Assembly: GCA_018334165.1 (NCBI GenBank)
Contig: JAGXTB010000215.1
Span: forward strand, 1-38,052
Length of the DNA stretch: 38,052 nucleotides
Source: Sphingomonadales bacterium
Lineage (GTDB): Bacteria > Pseudomonadota > Alphaproteobacteria > Sphingomonadales > Sphingomonadaceae
Direction of reading: 5' to 3'
The position numbers and the translations under genes were made by a program. A model generated the notes under the pieces. That model did not search any database. It had not been told where the DNA came from and worked only from the letters and a program-made list of their open reading frames with translations. Of this stretch, positions 1-7,951 are shown in pieces; within the stretch, counting starts at the first letter, position 1, and every line of letters starts with the position of its first letter.

Positions 1-68
1 TGCAAAGCGGCTCGGGCGGGCGTGATAAAAAGCGCTGGTGGCAGCGCAAGAGCCCGGCCCCCGCCTGA
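1..68 (+). CDS. C-terminal tail of an unidentified protein (partial)
   Basis: An open frame enters from the left edge and stops with TGA at 66-68. The 21 visible residues are very basic, with a KKRWWQRK stretch and a Pro/Ala end. Such Lys/Arg/Trp tails occur at the ends of several alphaproteobacterial proteins, so no function can be named. It is included because the promoter of the next gene starts soon after its stop, which fits a real gene end here. Confidence 0.35.
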   Translation, partial: QSGSGGRDKKRWWQRKSPAPA

Positions 69-100
69 GCGCGCAGTCCATGCAGTTCACCGAGGTGCTA

Positions 101-130
101 TTGACATTTCGGTAAGTTGAGCGGGATAAG
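101..130 (+). promoter_or_regulatory. Probable sigma-70-type promoter of the P450 gene
   Basis: A perfect TTGACA at 101-106 is followed, after 18 bases, by GATAAG at 125-130. This lies 54 bases before the likely P450 start codon at 184. The hexamers and spacing are read directly; activity is inferred. Confidence 0.5.
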
Positions 131-183
131 TCTCTCCAAGCAACGTATCCATTCAGCGGATGCCGAAGCGGGAGAGATTCACG

Positions 184-1518
184 ATGGCTACCCAGGCAGC
201 AAGCCCCGAACAGTTCAAGTACCGTACCTCGCCCACAGTGACCGAGGCGTTCGAGAACTGGCTCAAGGATCACGCGCCCGAGCTTCCCAAGCATACCCAG
301 GAATGGGACGTTGCCCGCAGCGACATCTATGCCGAAGACCGCTGGCAGCCGATTTTTGCCGAGATGCGCGCCAAGGCCCCGGTCAACAAGATCACCGGAT
401 CGCCCTATGGTGACTATTGGAACGTCACCACGGTCAAGACGATCCAGCACGTCGAATCGCTGCCCGAACTCTATTCTTCATCGTGGGACAAAGGCGGGAT
501 CACGATTGCCGATCCGCCGGCCGATATCGACCCTGAGCGCCTGGCCGAACGCCGCCTGCCGATGTTCATCGCGATGGATCGGCCCGAACACACTGGCCAG
601 CGCCGCACCGTGGCCCCGGCCTTCACGCCCGGCGAAATCGAAAAGATGGCCACCGAAGTGCGGATGCGCACCGCCGCCGTGCTCGATAGCTTGCCAATCG
701 GTGAGCAGTTTGACTGGGTCGACAAGGTCTCGATCGAGCTGACCACCGGCATGCTTGCAATCCTGTTCGGCTTTCCCTGGGAAGACCGCCGCCTGCTGAC
801 TTTCTGGTCCGACTGGGCCGGCGGGGGCGAACTGACTTTTGCGCGCGAACTGCACGACACCCGCTGGGAAATCTTCCAGGAGATGGCGCACTATTTCAAG
901 ACGCTGTGGATCGACCGGATGGGCAAGCCGCCCAGCCGAGACCTGATCTCGATGATGATCCATTCGGACGCGATGAAGGACATGAGCCCGCAGACATTCA
1001 TGGGCAATCTGATCCTGCTGATCGTCGGCGGCAACGACACCACCCGCAACACCATGTCGAGCATCGTCCACGCGCTCGACAAGTTCCCCGATCAGCGTGC
1101 GCTGTTCGAACGCGATCCCTCGGTGATCCCCAACGGGGTGCAGGAATGCATCCGCTATGCGACCCCGCTGGCGCATATGCGCCGCACCGCGACCGAAGAT
1201 GCCGACCTGTTCGGCAATCAGGTCAAGAAGGGTGACAAGCTGGCCTTGTGGTACATCTCGGCCAACCACGACGAAGAAGTCTTCGCCGAACCCGAAAAGC
1301 TGATCCTGACCCGCGAGAATGCCCGGCGGCACGTTGCCTTCGGTTACGGCATCCACCGCTGCGTCGGCGCGCGGCTGGCCGAATTGCAGCTCAAGGTGCT
1401 GATGGAAGAAATGCACAAGCGGCGGATGCGGGTGCATGTGACGGGCGCGGTTGACCGGGTGAAGGCCAATTTCGTCCACGGGTTCCGCAAGCTGGAAACC
1501 ACCATCGAGAAATTCTGA
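184..1518 (+). CDS. Cytochrome P450, CYP153-like terminal alkane/fatty-acid hydroxylase
   Basis: This is a soluble class-I-type bacterial P450 of 444 aa. The I-helix oxygen-activation motif is GGNDTTR at residues 282-288, and the heme-thiolate motif FGYGIHRCVG carries the proximal Cys393. The conserved ExxR is in QECIRY (E-C-I-R). The GGNDTTRNTMS wording, the GGITI segment and the FDWVDKVSIELTT block match the CYP153 family, which hydroxylates terminal carbons of alkanes, fatty acids or cyclic hydrocarbons using ferredoxin and ferredoxin reductase. I chose ATG 184 because GGGAGA lies at 170-175 at good spacing; an in-frame ATG at 160 has no ribosome site. No ferredoxin or reductase gene is beside it, so the partners must be encoded elsewhere. 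The substrate is not predictable. P450 call very sure, CYP153 subfamily fairly sure. Confidence 0.93.
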   Translation: MATQAASPEQFKYRTSPTVTEAFENWLKDHAPELPKHTQEWDVARSDIYAEDRWQPIFAEMRAKAPVNKITGSPYGDYWNVTTVKTIQHVESLPELYSSSWDKGGITIADPPADIDPERLAERRLPMFIAMDRPEHTGQRRTVAPAFTPGEIEKMATEVRMRTAAVLDSLPIGEQFDWVDKVSIELTTGMLAILFGFPWEDRRLLTFWSDWAGGGELTFARELHDTRWEIFQEMAHYFKTLWIDRMGKPPSRDLISMMIHSDAMKDMSPQTFMGNLILLIVGGNDTTRNTMSSIVHALDKFPDQRALFERDPSVIPNGVQECIRYATPLAHMRRTATEDADLFGNQVKKGDKLALWYISANHDEEVFAEPEKLILTRENARRHVAFGYGIHRCVGARLAELQLKVLMEEMHKRRMRVHVTGAVDRVKANFVHGFRKLETTIEKF

Positions 1519-1530
1519 TCGCGGCGGTGT

Positions 1531-1546
1531 AACCAGCGCTCTGGTT
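1531..1546 (+). terminator. Short hairpin after the P450 gene
   Basis: AACCAG (1531-1536), loop CGCT, CTGGTT (1541-1546) make a 6-bp perfect stem 12 bases after the P450 stop. Only three T residues follow, so it may be a weak terminator or merely a structured spacer before msrB. Confidence 0.3.
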
Positions 1547-1590
1547 TGACCGAACCGGGGGATCACGAACCCCTGCAACAGGATGTGCCA

Positions 1591-2079
1591 ATGACCCAGC
1601 TACCGCGCCGTTCGCTGCTCGGCTGGCTTGGAGCCGGAGCGGCTGGCACTGCGCTGGCGGCTTGCGGAAGCGGCCCCGCTGAGGCCAAGAGCTTTGCTAT
1701 CCAGTACAGCGATGCCGAATGGAAAAAGCGGCTGAACCGCGAACAGTACTATATCCTGCGCAAGAAGGGCACCGAAACGCCGGGCTCCTCGCCGCTGCTC
1801 AAGGAGCACCGCAAGGGCACCTTTGTCTGCGCCGGCTGCGCCCAGCCACTGTTTTCCAGCAGCACCAAGTACGACAGCCATACCGGCTGGCCCAGCTTCT
1901 GGCAGGCTTTGCCGCGCGCGATTGGCACTTCGACCGACTGGGACGTCGGCTATGCCCGCACTGAAGTGCATTGCAGTCGCTGCGGCGGCCATCAGGGCCA
2001 CGTGTTCAACGATGGCCCCCGGCCGACCGGCAAACGGTACTGCATCAACGGCGACGCGCTGCTGTTCAAGCCCGGTTAG
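1591..2079 (+). CDS. msrB: Peptide-methionine (R)-S-oxide reductase, exported lipoprotein form
   Basis: MsrB reduces methionine-R-sulfoxide in oxidised proteins. The 162-aa product has the zinc cysteines in FVCAGC and CSRCGGHQGHVF, and the catalytic cysteine in RYCING near the C-terminus. The N-terminus is unusual for a plain cytosolic MsrB: a twin-arginine start (PRRSLLGWLG), a hydrophobic stretch and a lipobox-like LAAC. This suggests Tat export and lipid anchoring, so it would repair periplasmic or membrane proteins. I prefer ATG 1591, which has AGGA about 8 bases upstream, over an in-frame TTG at 1546 that would hide the signal peptide. The stop codon overlaps the stop of the convergent gene on the other strand. 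Enzyme call very sure, lipoprotein export inferred. Confidence 0.92.
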   Translation: MTQLPRRSLLGWLGAGAAGTALAACGSGPAEAKSFAIQYSDAEWKKRLNREQYYILRKKGTETPGSSPLLKEHRKGTFVCAGCAQPLFSSSTKYDSHTGWPSFWQALPRAIGTSTDWDVGYARTEVHCSRCGGHQGHVFNDGPRPTGKRYCINGDALLFKPG

Positions 2080-3830
2080 GGGCGGACTTTCCAGACTTTG
2101 AGCGTGCCGGCACTGGCAGGAAGCGGCACGGGTTCCAGCCAGGCCGGGGCCTGTCCGGCGAGCAGACGGGCCATCAGCCCCTTGGGCTCCATCGCGGCAT
2201 AGTTGCGCGCTTCGACCAGGTCACCGCAGGCGATCAGATAAGCGGCTTTGTGCTGGCGGACATACTCTTCGGCCTTGGCCGGATCGCTGGTGTAGGCGCG
2301 GATCACATCGCCCATCTGCACGGCGGCGCGGTGGTGGTTGGTGGCGATCACGCTGTGACGGGTATGGCGCAGCAGCGCAGGGCCGATCTCGAACGGAGCG
2401 AAAATCTTCGCTGGCGGCAAGGCCTGCAGCGCGGGCAGCGATTCAGGCAGGCTGCACCCGCGGCCCAGCACCGGAGCCTCGCCATGTGGGTCGGCCGCGG
2501 GTGGGGCGAAGTGGCTTTTCAGTTTGCCCGCGGCAAAGCCCGGGACCAGCACCAGCATGATCAGCGGCAAGACCAGCAGCCGCGCGGCCAGCTTCATCTC
2601 GCTCGCGCGGCGCAGCCATTCGGAAATCGCATAGCCCAGCGGCACCGTCGCGACGGCTGCCGCCACCGCGCTGAAGCGCGCGACCAGCAGCGCAATCACC
2701 AGCGATCCGGCCAACACCAGCGCGAAGTCCCTCAGACGTTCGCGGCGGCCATTGCTAGCGCCCAGAAAGCACAGCCCGGCGACCACCAGCGCGGCCAAAG
2801 GCGGCACCACCATCTGCACCATGTTGGGCCAGTCCTGGCGGGTCACCGGCAGGCCTTCGAGCACATTGTTGTACCAGACCTGGCGGACCAAGGGATCGAG
2901 CGCGGCGAAGGGACCGGCCATGCAGGTGGGGGTCAGTGCAAGGTAAGCAGCCCCGGTCAGCGCGGCAGCGCCGCCCAGCAGTGCAGCGATGACCAGCGGT
3001 GAGGCTTTCTCAATTCGGGCGATCATGCCGACCAGCAGCGCCGCCAAGGTAAAGCCGATCAGGTAAGTCGGGGTCACCGTGTCGCAATGCGTGTCGAACA
3101 CAGGCCCACGCGTCAGGGCAAACGTGGCGATAGACGTCAGCGCCAGGCTGGCGAGCATCTGCACCAGCCAGCCGCGCTGCGCGGGATCGCGCAGCCATTT
3201 GAGGCTGAGAACGGCGGCAAACAGCGCCGCGAAGGGCAGCAGCTCCAGACTGATCGACAGCCCGAGCGCAAGCGCAATGCCGATCACTCGCCCGCCGCGT
3301 TTAGCGCTGGACGAGAGCAGGCCATTGATCGCGGCCAGTTCGGCGACGATCTGCCAACCGTGGTGGTCGATCCGCATCGGCTGGAGCTGGGTCAGCGCCG
3401 CCAGGGCCATGATCCAGACCAGGCAGGTGGCATAGGCGGCGCGTGTCCCAAACAGCTTGAGAGCAATCCGCGCGGTCAGCAGCATGGCACACAGCAGGGT
3501 CAGCAGCGGCACGATCACCGCTGCGGCCAGCTCGGCCATGGCTTGCCCGATGAACGGCTTCAGCAGCAGGATCACCAAGGCCAGCGGCGCATCGACCAGC
3601 CGCGACCAATGGGTCGCAACCCCGGCCGGTGCATCGATCCGGTATTGGTGCAGGTCGAACCAATGTTGCCCAGCCAGCAGGTCGCGAACCTGGACCAGCC
3701 GCAGCACATCGTCGGGATCGGCCAGCTGAAAGCTGGTGATTTGCGCCCAGTTGCGCACAACCAGCATCGCAGCCACGCCCAGCCAGGCGAGCACAATCCG
3801 CTGCCAGAAAAACCTTGGTGTCTGGGTCAT
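2076..3830 (-). CDS. Polytopic membrane protein, GT-C glycosyltransferase-like
   Basis: A 584-aa integral membrane protein with about a dozen hydrophobic segments and a soluble C-terminal part from about residue 430. After the first membrane helix comes an acidic loop ADPDDVLR (D38, D40, D41). A conserved-looking RIDHHGWQ follows later, and then ATHWSR-type loop residues. This layout (first loop Asp motif, many helices, periplasmic tail) resembles GT-C enzymes that transfer sugars from polyprenyl-phosphate donors, including STT3-like proteins, but I do not recognise a precise family. Its start overlaps the stop of the GtrA gene by 4 bases (ATGA), so the two are translationally coupled. With GtrA upstream, a role in flipping and using a lipid-linked sugar at the envelope is reasonable. 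Alternative: a sphingomonad-specific membrane protein of other function. Confidence 0.7.
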   Translation of the reverse strand: MTQTPRFFWQRIVLAWLGVAAMLVVRNWAQITSFQLADPDDVLRLVQVRDLLAGQHWFDLHQYRIDAPAGVATHWSRLVDAPLALVILLLKPFIGQAMAELAAAVIVPLLTLLCAMLLTARIALKLFGTRAAYATCLVWIMALAALTQLQPMRIDHHGWQIVAELAAINGLLSSSAKRGGRVIGIALALGLSISLELLPFAALFAAVLSLKWLRDPAQRGWLVQMLASLALTSIATFALTRGPVFDTHCDTVTPTYLIGFTLAALLVGMIARIEKASPLVIAALLGGAAALTGAAYLALTPTCMAGPFAALDPLVRQVWYNNVLEGLPVTRQDWPNMVQMVVPPLAALVVAGLCFLGASNGRRERLRDFALVLAGSLVIALLVARFSAVAAAVATVPLGYAISEWLRRASEMKLAARLLVLPLIMLVLVPGFAAGKLKSHFAPPAADPHGEAPVLGRGCSLPESLPALQALPPAKIFAPFEIGPALLRHTRHSVIATNHHRAAVQMGDVIRAYTSDPAKAEEYVRQHKAAYLIACGDLVEARNYAAMEPKGLMARLLAGQAPAWLEPVPLPASAGTLKVWKVRP

Positions 3831-4243
3831 GCAGCAGCGTCCCGGCGGAACACGACAACATCGCGCAGCAGCCAGGTGACAGTGAAGCTGGCACCGACCG
3901 CGACCAGCTTGGCAAGGCGCGGATCAAGCCCCAGCATTGTGCCGCCCGCGACGATCGCGGTGGTAACGCCCAGCCCGATCAGCGCGGAAACCACGAACAG
4001 CGCCTTCTGGCGGGTGCGGGCCGCGCCGCCAGCGGCGACGCTATCGGTAAAGACCTTGCGGCTGGAAACCAGCCAGTGGACCACGATCCCGACACAGTAC
4101 CCCAGCGCGGCGGCAAGGCCGGGCATCGCATTCAGTTCGAGCAGCGCCAGGAAGCTCGCCATATCGCAGCCCAGCGCGATCACGCTGGCCCCGAGGTAGC
4201 GCAGCAGCACCACCCGGCGCAGTTGCTGGAGATAGGCCAGCAT
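3827..4243 (-). CDS. GtrA family membrane protein
   Basis: A 138-aa protein with four hydrophobic helices and basic connecting loops (LLRYLGAS near the start; SSRKVF in the middle). Size and topology match the GtrA/DPMS family (PF04138), whose members are thought to move undecaprenyl-phosphate-linked sugars across the inner membrane for O-antigen or cell-wall modification. A GAGG ribosome site precedes the ATG. It lies 11 bases after the FAD oxidoreductase gene and overlaps the downstream GT-C-like gene by 4 bases, so all three are probably one operon for glycosylation of an envelope polymer. Confidence 0.82.
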   Translation of the reverse strand: MLAYLQQLRRVVLLRYLGASVIALGCDMASFLALLELNAMPGLAAALGYCVGIVVHWLVSSRKVFTDSVAAGGAARTRQKALFVVSALIGLGVTTAIVAGGTMLGLDPRLAKLVAVGASFTVTWLLRDVVVFRRDAAA

Positions 4244-4254
4244 CGCCTCGTTCC

Positions 4255-5877
4255 TCAGGCCGCGTCGCGGCGCTTGGCGGGAGCGATGCGTTCGGGCACT
4301 TCGCGCACCGAGGCAAGCGCGGCGGCCTGATCTTCGCTCACTTCGCGGCGGGTCTCGGGCAGTTTCACTTGTTTGCCCTCGTCACCGGCTTCGTGATACT
4401 CGGCGTCCTCGTTGACGCACCAGGTGTCATAGACCCGCGACCCGGCAATGATGTTCTCCACCGTGAGCATCGCGGTCATCATCGCGTGGTCCTGGTTGTT
4501 GTAACGGTGCATGCCGTTGCGGCCGACCAGGTGCAGCGTGGGATGGCGCTCTTCCAGCTCCATGCGCATCGCGGCGACGTGGGAAGCGTAGTCTTCGTCA
4601 TAGACCGGATAGGCCTTTTCCTGACGGACAACCGCGCCGCCGATCACTTGTTCGGCCGAAACCAGGCCGAGCTGGGCCAGCTCGCGGGTGGCGAGTTCGA
4701 TCAGGTCCGCATCGCTCGACGACCACAGCCCGTCGCCTTCGAAGCAGAAGTATTCGAGCCCGACACAGGCCACGCTTTCATCGGGTACCATTTCGGGCGA
4801 CCACGAGCGGAAATTCTGGATCCGGCCGACCTTCACCTTGCTGTCGTGGATATAGATCCAGTTGTCGGGGAACAGGTCGTCGGACTTGATCTTGAGCGCC
4901 ACGGTCAGGAAGTCGCGGTAGCGCAGCTGCTTGGCGTTGAGCGTGGTCGCGGGCAGCGGGTGCAGCCGCGCGGCAAGTTCGCGCATCGGCGCCGAGCTGA
5001 TGGCGTGCCTGGCCTTGATCGTGACTTCGCCGCCATCATGCGTGGCGGTCATGCGCCAGCCGCCCTGGCCATCGCCAAAGGACATTGGGGCAAGCTGCTT
5101 GAGCGCGTGGCCCATCAGCACTTCGCCCTTGCCGGTGGCCTGCATCTTGGCGCGCGCGGCGTCCCACATCATGCCGGGGCCCTGGCGCGGGTAGCGGAAG
5201 GTTTCGAGCAGGGTTTTGACTTCCTGCCCGTCGTTGGGCCGCTTGTTGAGGCCCAGGCTGCGCTTCAGCCCATCGACCACTGCGCCCCACAGCGACAGGC
5301 CCTTGATCCGCTGCGCGGCCCAGTCGGCGCTCATTTCGTCGCAGGGCATGCCCCAGACCTTCTCGGTATAGGTCTTGAAGAAGATCGAATAGAGCTTCCA
5401 GCCGAACTGGTTCACGGTCCAGTCCTCGAAGCTTTTGACCGCCTTGTTCGGAAATAGCTGCGCTTTGGCGAAGCTCAGCATGCACAGCGTCGAACGGATA
5501 ATGCCCAGGTTCCACAGCGCCTCGAAAGCGCGCAGCGGGTAGCTGTAGAATTTGCCCTCGTAATAGATCCGGCTCATCCGCGGGCGCTGGATGAAATCGT
5601 CGGGCAGAATCTCGTTCCACAGATCGACGACTTGTTGGCTCTTCGAAAAGAACCGGTGCCCGCCGATATCGAAGCGGTAGCCTTCGTGTTCCACGGTGCG
5701 GCTGATCCCGCCAACATAGGTCGGATCTTTCTCGATCACCGCGACCGTGAGGCCAGCCTTGGTCAAAAGGTAACCGGCGGTCAGGCCCGCAGGCCCCGCG
5801 CCGATAATCGCCACATCGACCACTTTTCCGCGGGATTTGGCGCGCTTTGACGCCCCAGTGAAGCCAGCAACAGACAT
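4255..5877 (-). CDS. FAD-dependent oxidoreductase, UDP-galactopyranose-mutase/amine-oxidase-like
   Basis: A 540-aa protein with an N-terminal Rossmann FAD site: GAGPAG at residues 26-31, the ribose-binding Glu49 at the end of strand 2, and the second GG motif (YVGGISRT, residues 54-61) followed by DIGGHRFF. This arrangement is typical of the NAD(P)-binding-like/amine-oxidase fold group that includes UDP-galactopyranose mutase and related polysaccharide-locus oxidoreductases. Its chemistry is not set by sequence alone. ATG 5877 was chosen because GGGGG lies just upstream and the FAD motif then sits near the N-terminus; a much longer reading frame upstream overlaps the PilZ gene and is not credible. 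It is first of a GtrA/GT-C operon, so a sugar-nucleotide or lipid-linked sugar substrate is likely. Confidence 0.85.
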   Translation of the reverse strand: MSVAGFTGASKRAKSRGKVVDVAIIGAGPAGLTAGYLLTKAGLTVAVIEKDPTYVGGISRTVEHEGYRFDIGGHRFFSKSQQVVDLWNEILPDDFIQRPRMSRIYYEGKFYSYPLRAFEALWNLGIIRSTLCMLSFAKAQLFPNKAVKSFEDWTVNQFGWKLYSIFFKTYTEKVWGMPCDEMSADWAAQRIKGLSLWGAVVDGLKRSLGLNKRPNDGQEVKTLLETFRYPRQGPGMMWDAARAKMQATGKGEVLMGHALKQLAPMSFGDGQGGWRMTATHDGGEVTIKARHAISSAPMRELAARLHPLPATTLNAKQLRYRDFLTVALKIKSDDLFPDNWIYIHDSKVKVGRIQNFRSWSPEMVPDESVACVGLEYFCFEGDGLWSSSDADLIELATRELAQLGLVSAEQVIGGAVVRQEKAYPVYDEDYASHVAAMRMELEERHPTLHLVGRNGMHRYNNQDHAMMTAMLTVENIIAGSRVYDTWCVNEDAEYHEAGDEGKQVKLPETRREVSEDQAAALASVREVPERIAPAKRRDAA

Positions 5878-5921
5878 TTTGCCCCCAATTGGAATGTGCC
5901 GGCAGGAGTGAAGGAAAATGC

Positions 5922-6575
5922 CTAATCGTTGGTTAACGCGCGCTCGGATTTTGGCGCAATTGTGCTGACTTCGCGCGGCTCTTGCAGGCGCCAGGCCAGC
6001 TCTGCCAGTTCGTCGAGCCGGAAGCCCTGCTGGAACACCAGACCATGCATCCCGCCACGCCGCCAGCGCACCCGGGCATGAAGCTCGGGGAGCTGGGGCG
6101 CATTGATCCGCACCTGGGCGTGGATCGGCAGCCGCCGCTCGATCGCGACCGCACCGCCGTGCTGCGAAATGTCGCACAGCACTCCAGCCTCGCTCAGGCC
6201 ATCGGCAGTGACCAGCAGCGGCAGAGGCGGATCCAGCCGCAGCCGCAAATGGCGCTTGGGGAAGGGGCCGCTTTCATCGATCAGGGTGTGAATGTCGATC
6301 GGGGCCTGGATGAAGCGAAAGCCGGCCTGTTCGCCTTGCTGCCAGGCACGCTCGATGGCCAGGCGTTCGCCATTGCCCAGTTCCAGCTCGCAAGTGGGAT
6401 CGATTGCGAGCGGATGGAACAACCGGACCTTGAGCCCGCGGTCCGAAACATCGCGGACCAGGCACAAGAACTCCCCCGCCTCCAGCATCAGTTTCCCCGC
6501 GCGCAGCAGCAGCGTATAGCGCCTGCCGCTGCGCTGATCGCCCGTCGTTGCTGTTTTGCTGCGCCGTTCAGCCAT
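5922..6575 (-). CDS. Tandem PilZ-domain protein (c-di-GMP receptor-like)
   Basis: A 217-aa soluble protein made of two PilZ-like units. Unit 1 has an RxxxR-type start (R15-R19) and DVSDRG (D42, S44, G47), the c-di-GMP-contacting D/NxSxxG motif. Unit 2 has a basic KRHLRLR stretch at 107-113 and DISQHGG (D135, S137, G140). Both binding motifs therefore look at least partly intact. The ATG at 6575 has a strong GGAGGA site. The stop is 44 bases before the start of the FAD oxidoreductase gene on the same strand, so co-transcription with the glycosylation operon is plausible and would link c-di-GMP to envelope polysaccharide. The last 20 residues are low-complexity. Ligand binding is inferred. Confidence 0.85.
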   Translation of the reverse strand: MAERRSKTATTGDQRSGRRYTLLLRAGKLMLEAGEFLCLVRDVSDRGLKVRLFHPLAIDPTCELELGNGERLAIERAWQQGEQAGFRFIQAPIDIHTLIDESGPFPKRHLRLRLDPPLPLLVTADGLSEAGVLCDISQHGGAVAIERRLPIHAQVRINAPQLPELHARVRWRRGGMHGLVFQQGFRLDELAELAWRLQEPREVSTIAPKSERALTND

Positions 6576-6688
6576 GGGGTCCTCCGCGCGGGGCCTGCTT
6601 TTGTGCCTGCGCTTGGGGACCCTGCTAGCCATTCGTGGCGAAGGTCGGTTGAATGGGTGGCTAGGGGAGTCTGCGTGGTTTGGGCTGG

Positions 6689-6773
6689 TGGTGCGGACGG
6701 TGGGACTCGAACCCACACGAGCAAGGCTCAGGGGATTTTAAGTCCCCGGCGTCTACCATTCCGCCACGTCCGC
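6689..6773 (-). tRNA. tRNA-Leu (anticodon TAA), with encoded CCA
   Basis: On the minus strand the acceptor arm GCGGACG (ending at 6773) pairs with CGTCCGC (6699-6693), followed by discriminator A and CCA down to 6689. The anticodon arm is GGGGA-CTTAAAA-TCCCC, giving anticodon TAA. A long variable arm and a T-arm with GGTTCGAGTCC are present, giving 85 nt, normal for a class II leucine tRNA. Confidence 0.97.
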
Positions 6774-6794
6774 CCGGAGGCCGGCGTATTTCTG

Positions 6795-6914
6795 CCCATG
6801 CCGGGCTGCAAATGGCACTGTTCTGCGCTTCCAGTTCCACCTTCCGACAACCCTGAGCTTGTCGAAGGGTGCGCGCTGGTTCTCGAACAGCACCATTTTC
6901 GCCTCGGCCTGAGC
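6795..6914 (+). repeat. Dispersed repeat, copy A (about 120 bp)
   Basis: This stretch aligns along its length with 28428-28535. Shared blocks include CCCATGCCGGGCTGC, TTCTGCGCTTCC, GGTTCTC and CGGCCTGAGC. Its centre carries ACCCT...AGGGT (6850-6870) with the CTTGTCGAAGGG phrase common in dispersed bacterial repeats, while copy B has a different small hairpin there. It fills most of the 223-base gap between tRNA-Leu and ihfB, where I see no gene. Confidence 0.65.
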
Positions 6915-6996
6915 AGAACTACACCGACCTCCGTCGGTCAGATAGGCGAAGGCTTGGGAAATTGCGAGTCAGTGAGAGCGCGGCTGTGGCCGGATT

Positions 6997-7278
6997 CTAA
7001 TCCCCGTTCAAACGCGCGCGCATTTCCTTGCCGGGCTTGAAGTAGGGAACCTTCTTGCCGGGCACGCTGACGCTTTCGCCGGTGCGCGGGTTGCGGCCTT
7101 TGCGGGCGTCACGTTCGCGGGTGGAAAAGGCGCCGAAGCCGCGCAGTTCAACCCGGCCGCCCGAGGCCAGCCGCGCGGCGATCTCATCAAAGAAAGTGCC
7201 GACGATTTTTTCGATTTCTTCCGTGCGGAGCCCGGGATTCTCTTGGGCCAGCACTTGCAGCAGTTCAGAACGGATCAT
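6997..7278 (-). CDS. ihfB: Integration host factor subunit beta
   Basis: A 93-aa DNA-bending protein of the HU/IHF family. The N-terminal helices ([15 protein letters not shown], with [16 protein letters not shown] after them) and the arm segment [26 protein letters not shown] match IHF-beta, including the conserved GFGxF and the RNP proline that intercalates into DNA. The C-terminal [17 protein letters not shown] is also typical. AAAGG upstream of ATG 7278 supports the start over longer options. IHF is a nucleoid protein that shapes promoters and recombination sites. It stands alone here. Confidence 0.95.
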   Translation of the reverse strand: MIRSELLQVLAQENPGLRTEEIEKIVGTFFDEIAARLASGGRVELRGFGAFSTRERDARKGRNPRTGESVSVPGKKVPYFKPGKEMRARLNGD

Positions 7279-7428
7279 TTCACGCCTTTCAGCGGACAGC
7301 CCGCGGGCGGTCCGTACCTCGATTGGTAAAAAGCGCGGCGCAGCTTCCGACCCGGAACAAGCAGCACTGCACAAAGCGGATACTGCCAAATGCAGCCCGC
7401 ACACGCAATCGAAGAATATGGTAAAAAA

Positions 7429-7770
7429 TTACAATTTTTCGGCGAGCAGGTCCGCAGGGGCGATCCCCAGCCGTTCGATCCGCCGGGCAATGACCGGCCA
7501 TTCGCGCGAAAGGAACAACTCGCGCTCGCTGCTGCGCAATTTCTCTGCCGCGCCGCGCGCGACATACATGCCGACCCCGCGCTGTACCTCAACCAGTCCG
7601 TCGAGCTGGAACTGCTGGTAAGCCTTGGCCACGGTCAGCGGATTGGCGCCTTGATCGGCGGCAAAGGCCCGGACCGAGGGCAGCATAGTGCCCTCACCAT
7701 AAGTGCCATCGATGATCGCCGCGGCAATAATGTCGCGCAGTTTGAGGTAGACGGGCTTGGAATCGCTCAT
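7429..7770 (-). CDS. GntR family regulator, YtrA-like short form
   Basis: A 113-aa protein with an N-terminal GntR winged helix-turn-helix (YLKLRDIIAAAIIDGTYGEGTMLPSVRAFAADQGANPLTVAKAYQQFQLDGLVEVQRGVGMYV, roughly residues 8-70) and only a short helical tail, as in YtrA-type repressors that have no large ligand domain. It is divergent from the POT peptide transporter starting at 7952 and may regulate it, although YtrA-type proteins more often control ABC transporters or their own operon. The gene reads into an AT-rich stretch at its stop. Confidence 0.85.
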   Translation of the reverse strand: MSDSKPVYLKLRDIIAAAIIDGTYGEGTMLPSVRAFAADQGANPLTVAKAYQQFQLDGLVEVQRGVGMYVARGAAEKLRSSERELFLSREWPVIARRIERLGIAPADLLAEKL

Positions 7771-7851
7771 GGTGCATCAGTGCCATAATACAGCGGGTCA
7801 GGCAAGCCAAATGCGCTGATGTCATCAATACGCAACAAAGCAACACGCGCA

Positions 7852-7862
7852 GCGAATTTCGC
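7852..7862. promoter_or_regulatory. Perfect 11-bp palindrome between gntR-type gene and transporter
   Basis: GCGAATTTCGC at 7852-7862 is an exact palindrome around a central T, with a partial echo (GCGAAATCGC) at 7872-7881. It lies in the 181-bp divergent region and could be an operator for the GntR-type protein. This is inferred from position only. Confidence 0.3.
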
Positions 7863-7951
7863 TTCACTCTGGCGAAATCGCGGCTAGTCTCCCACGCCAT
7901 GCAAGCGGCCGCACAGACGGGCCGCCGTTCGGACTATTCGGGGAGTTTCTC

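Noticed and set aside
5878-6177. N-terminal extension of the FAD oxidoreductase up to 6177
   Set aside because: It overlaps the PilZ gene in another frame, and a good start with GGGGG upstream exists at 5877 just before the FAD motif.
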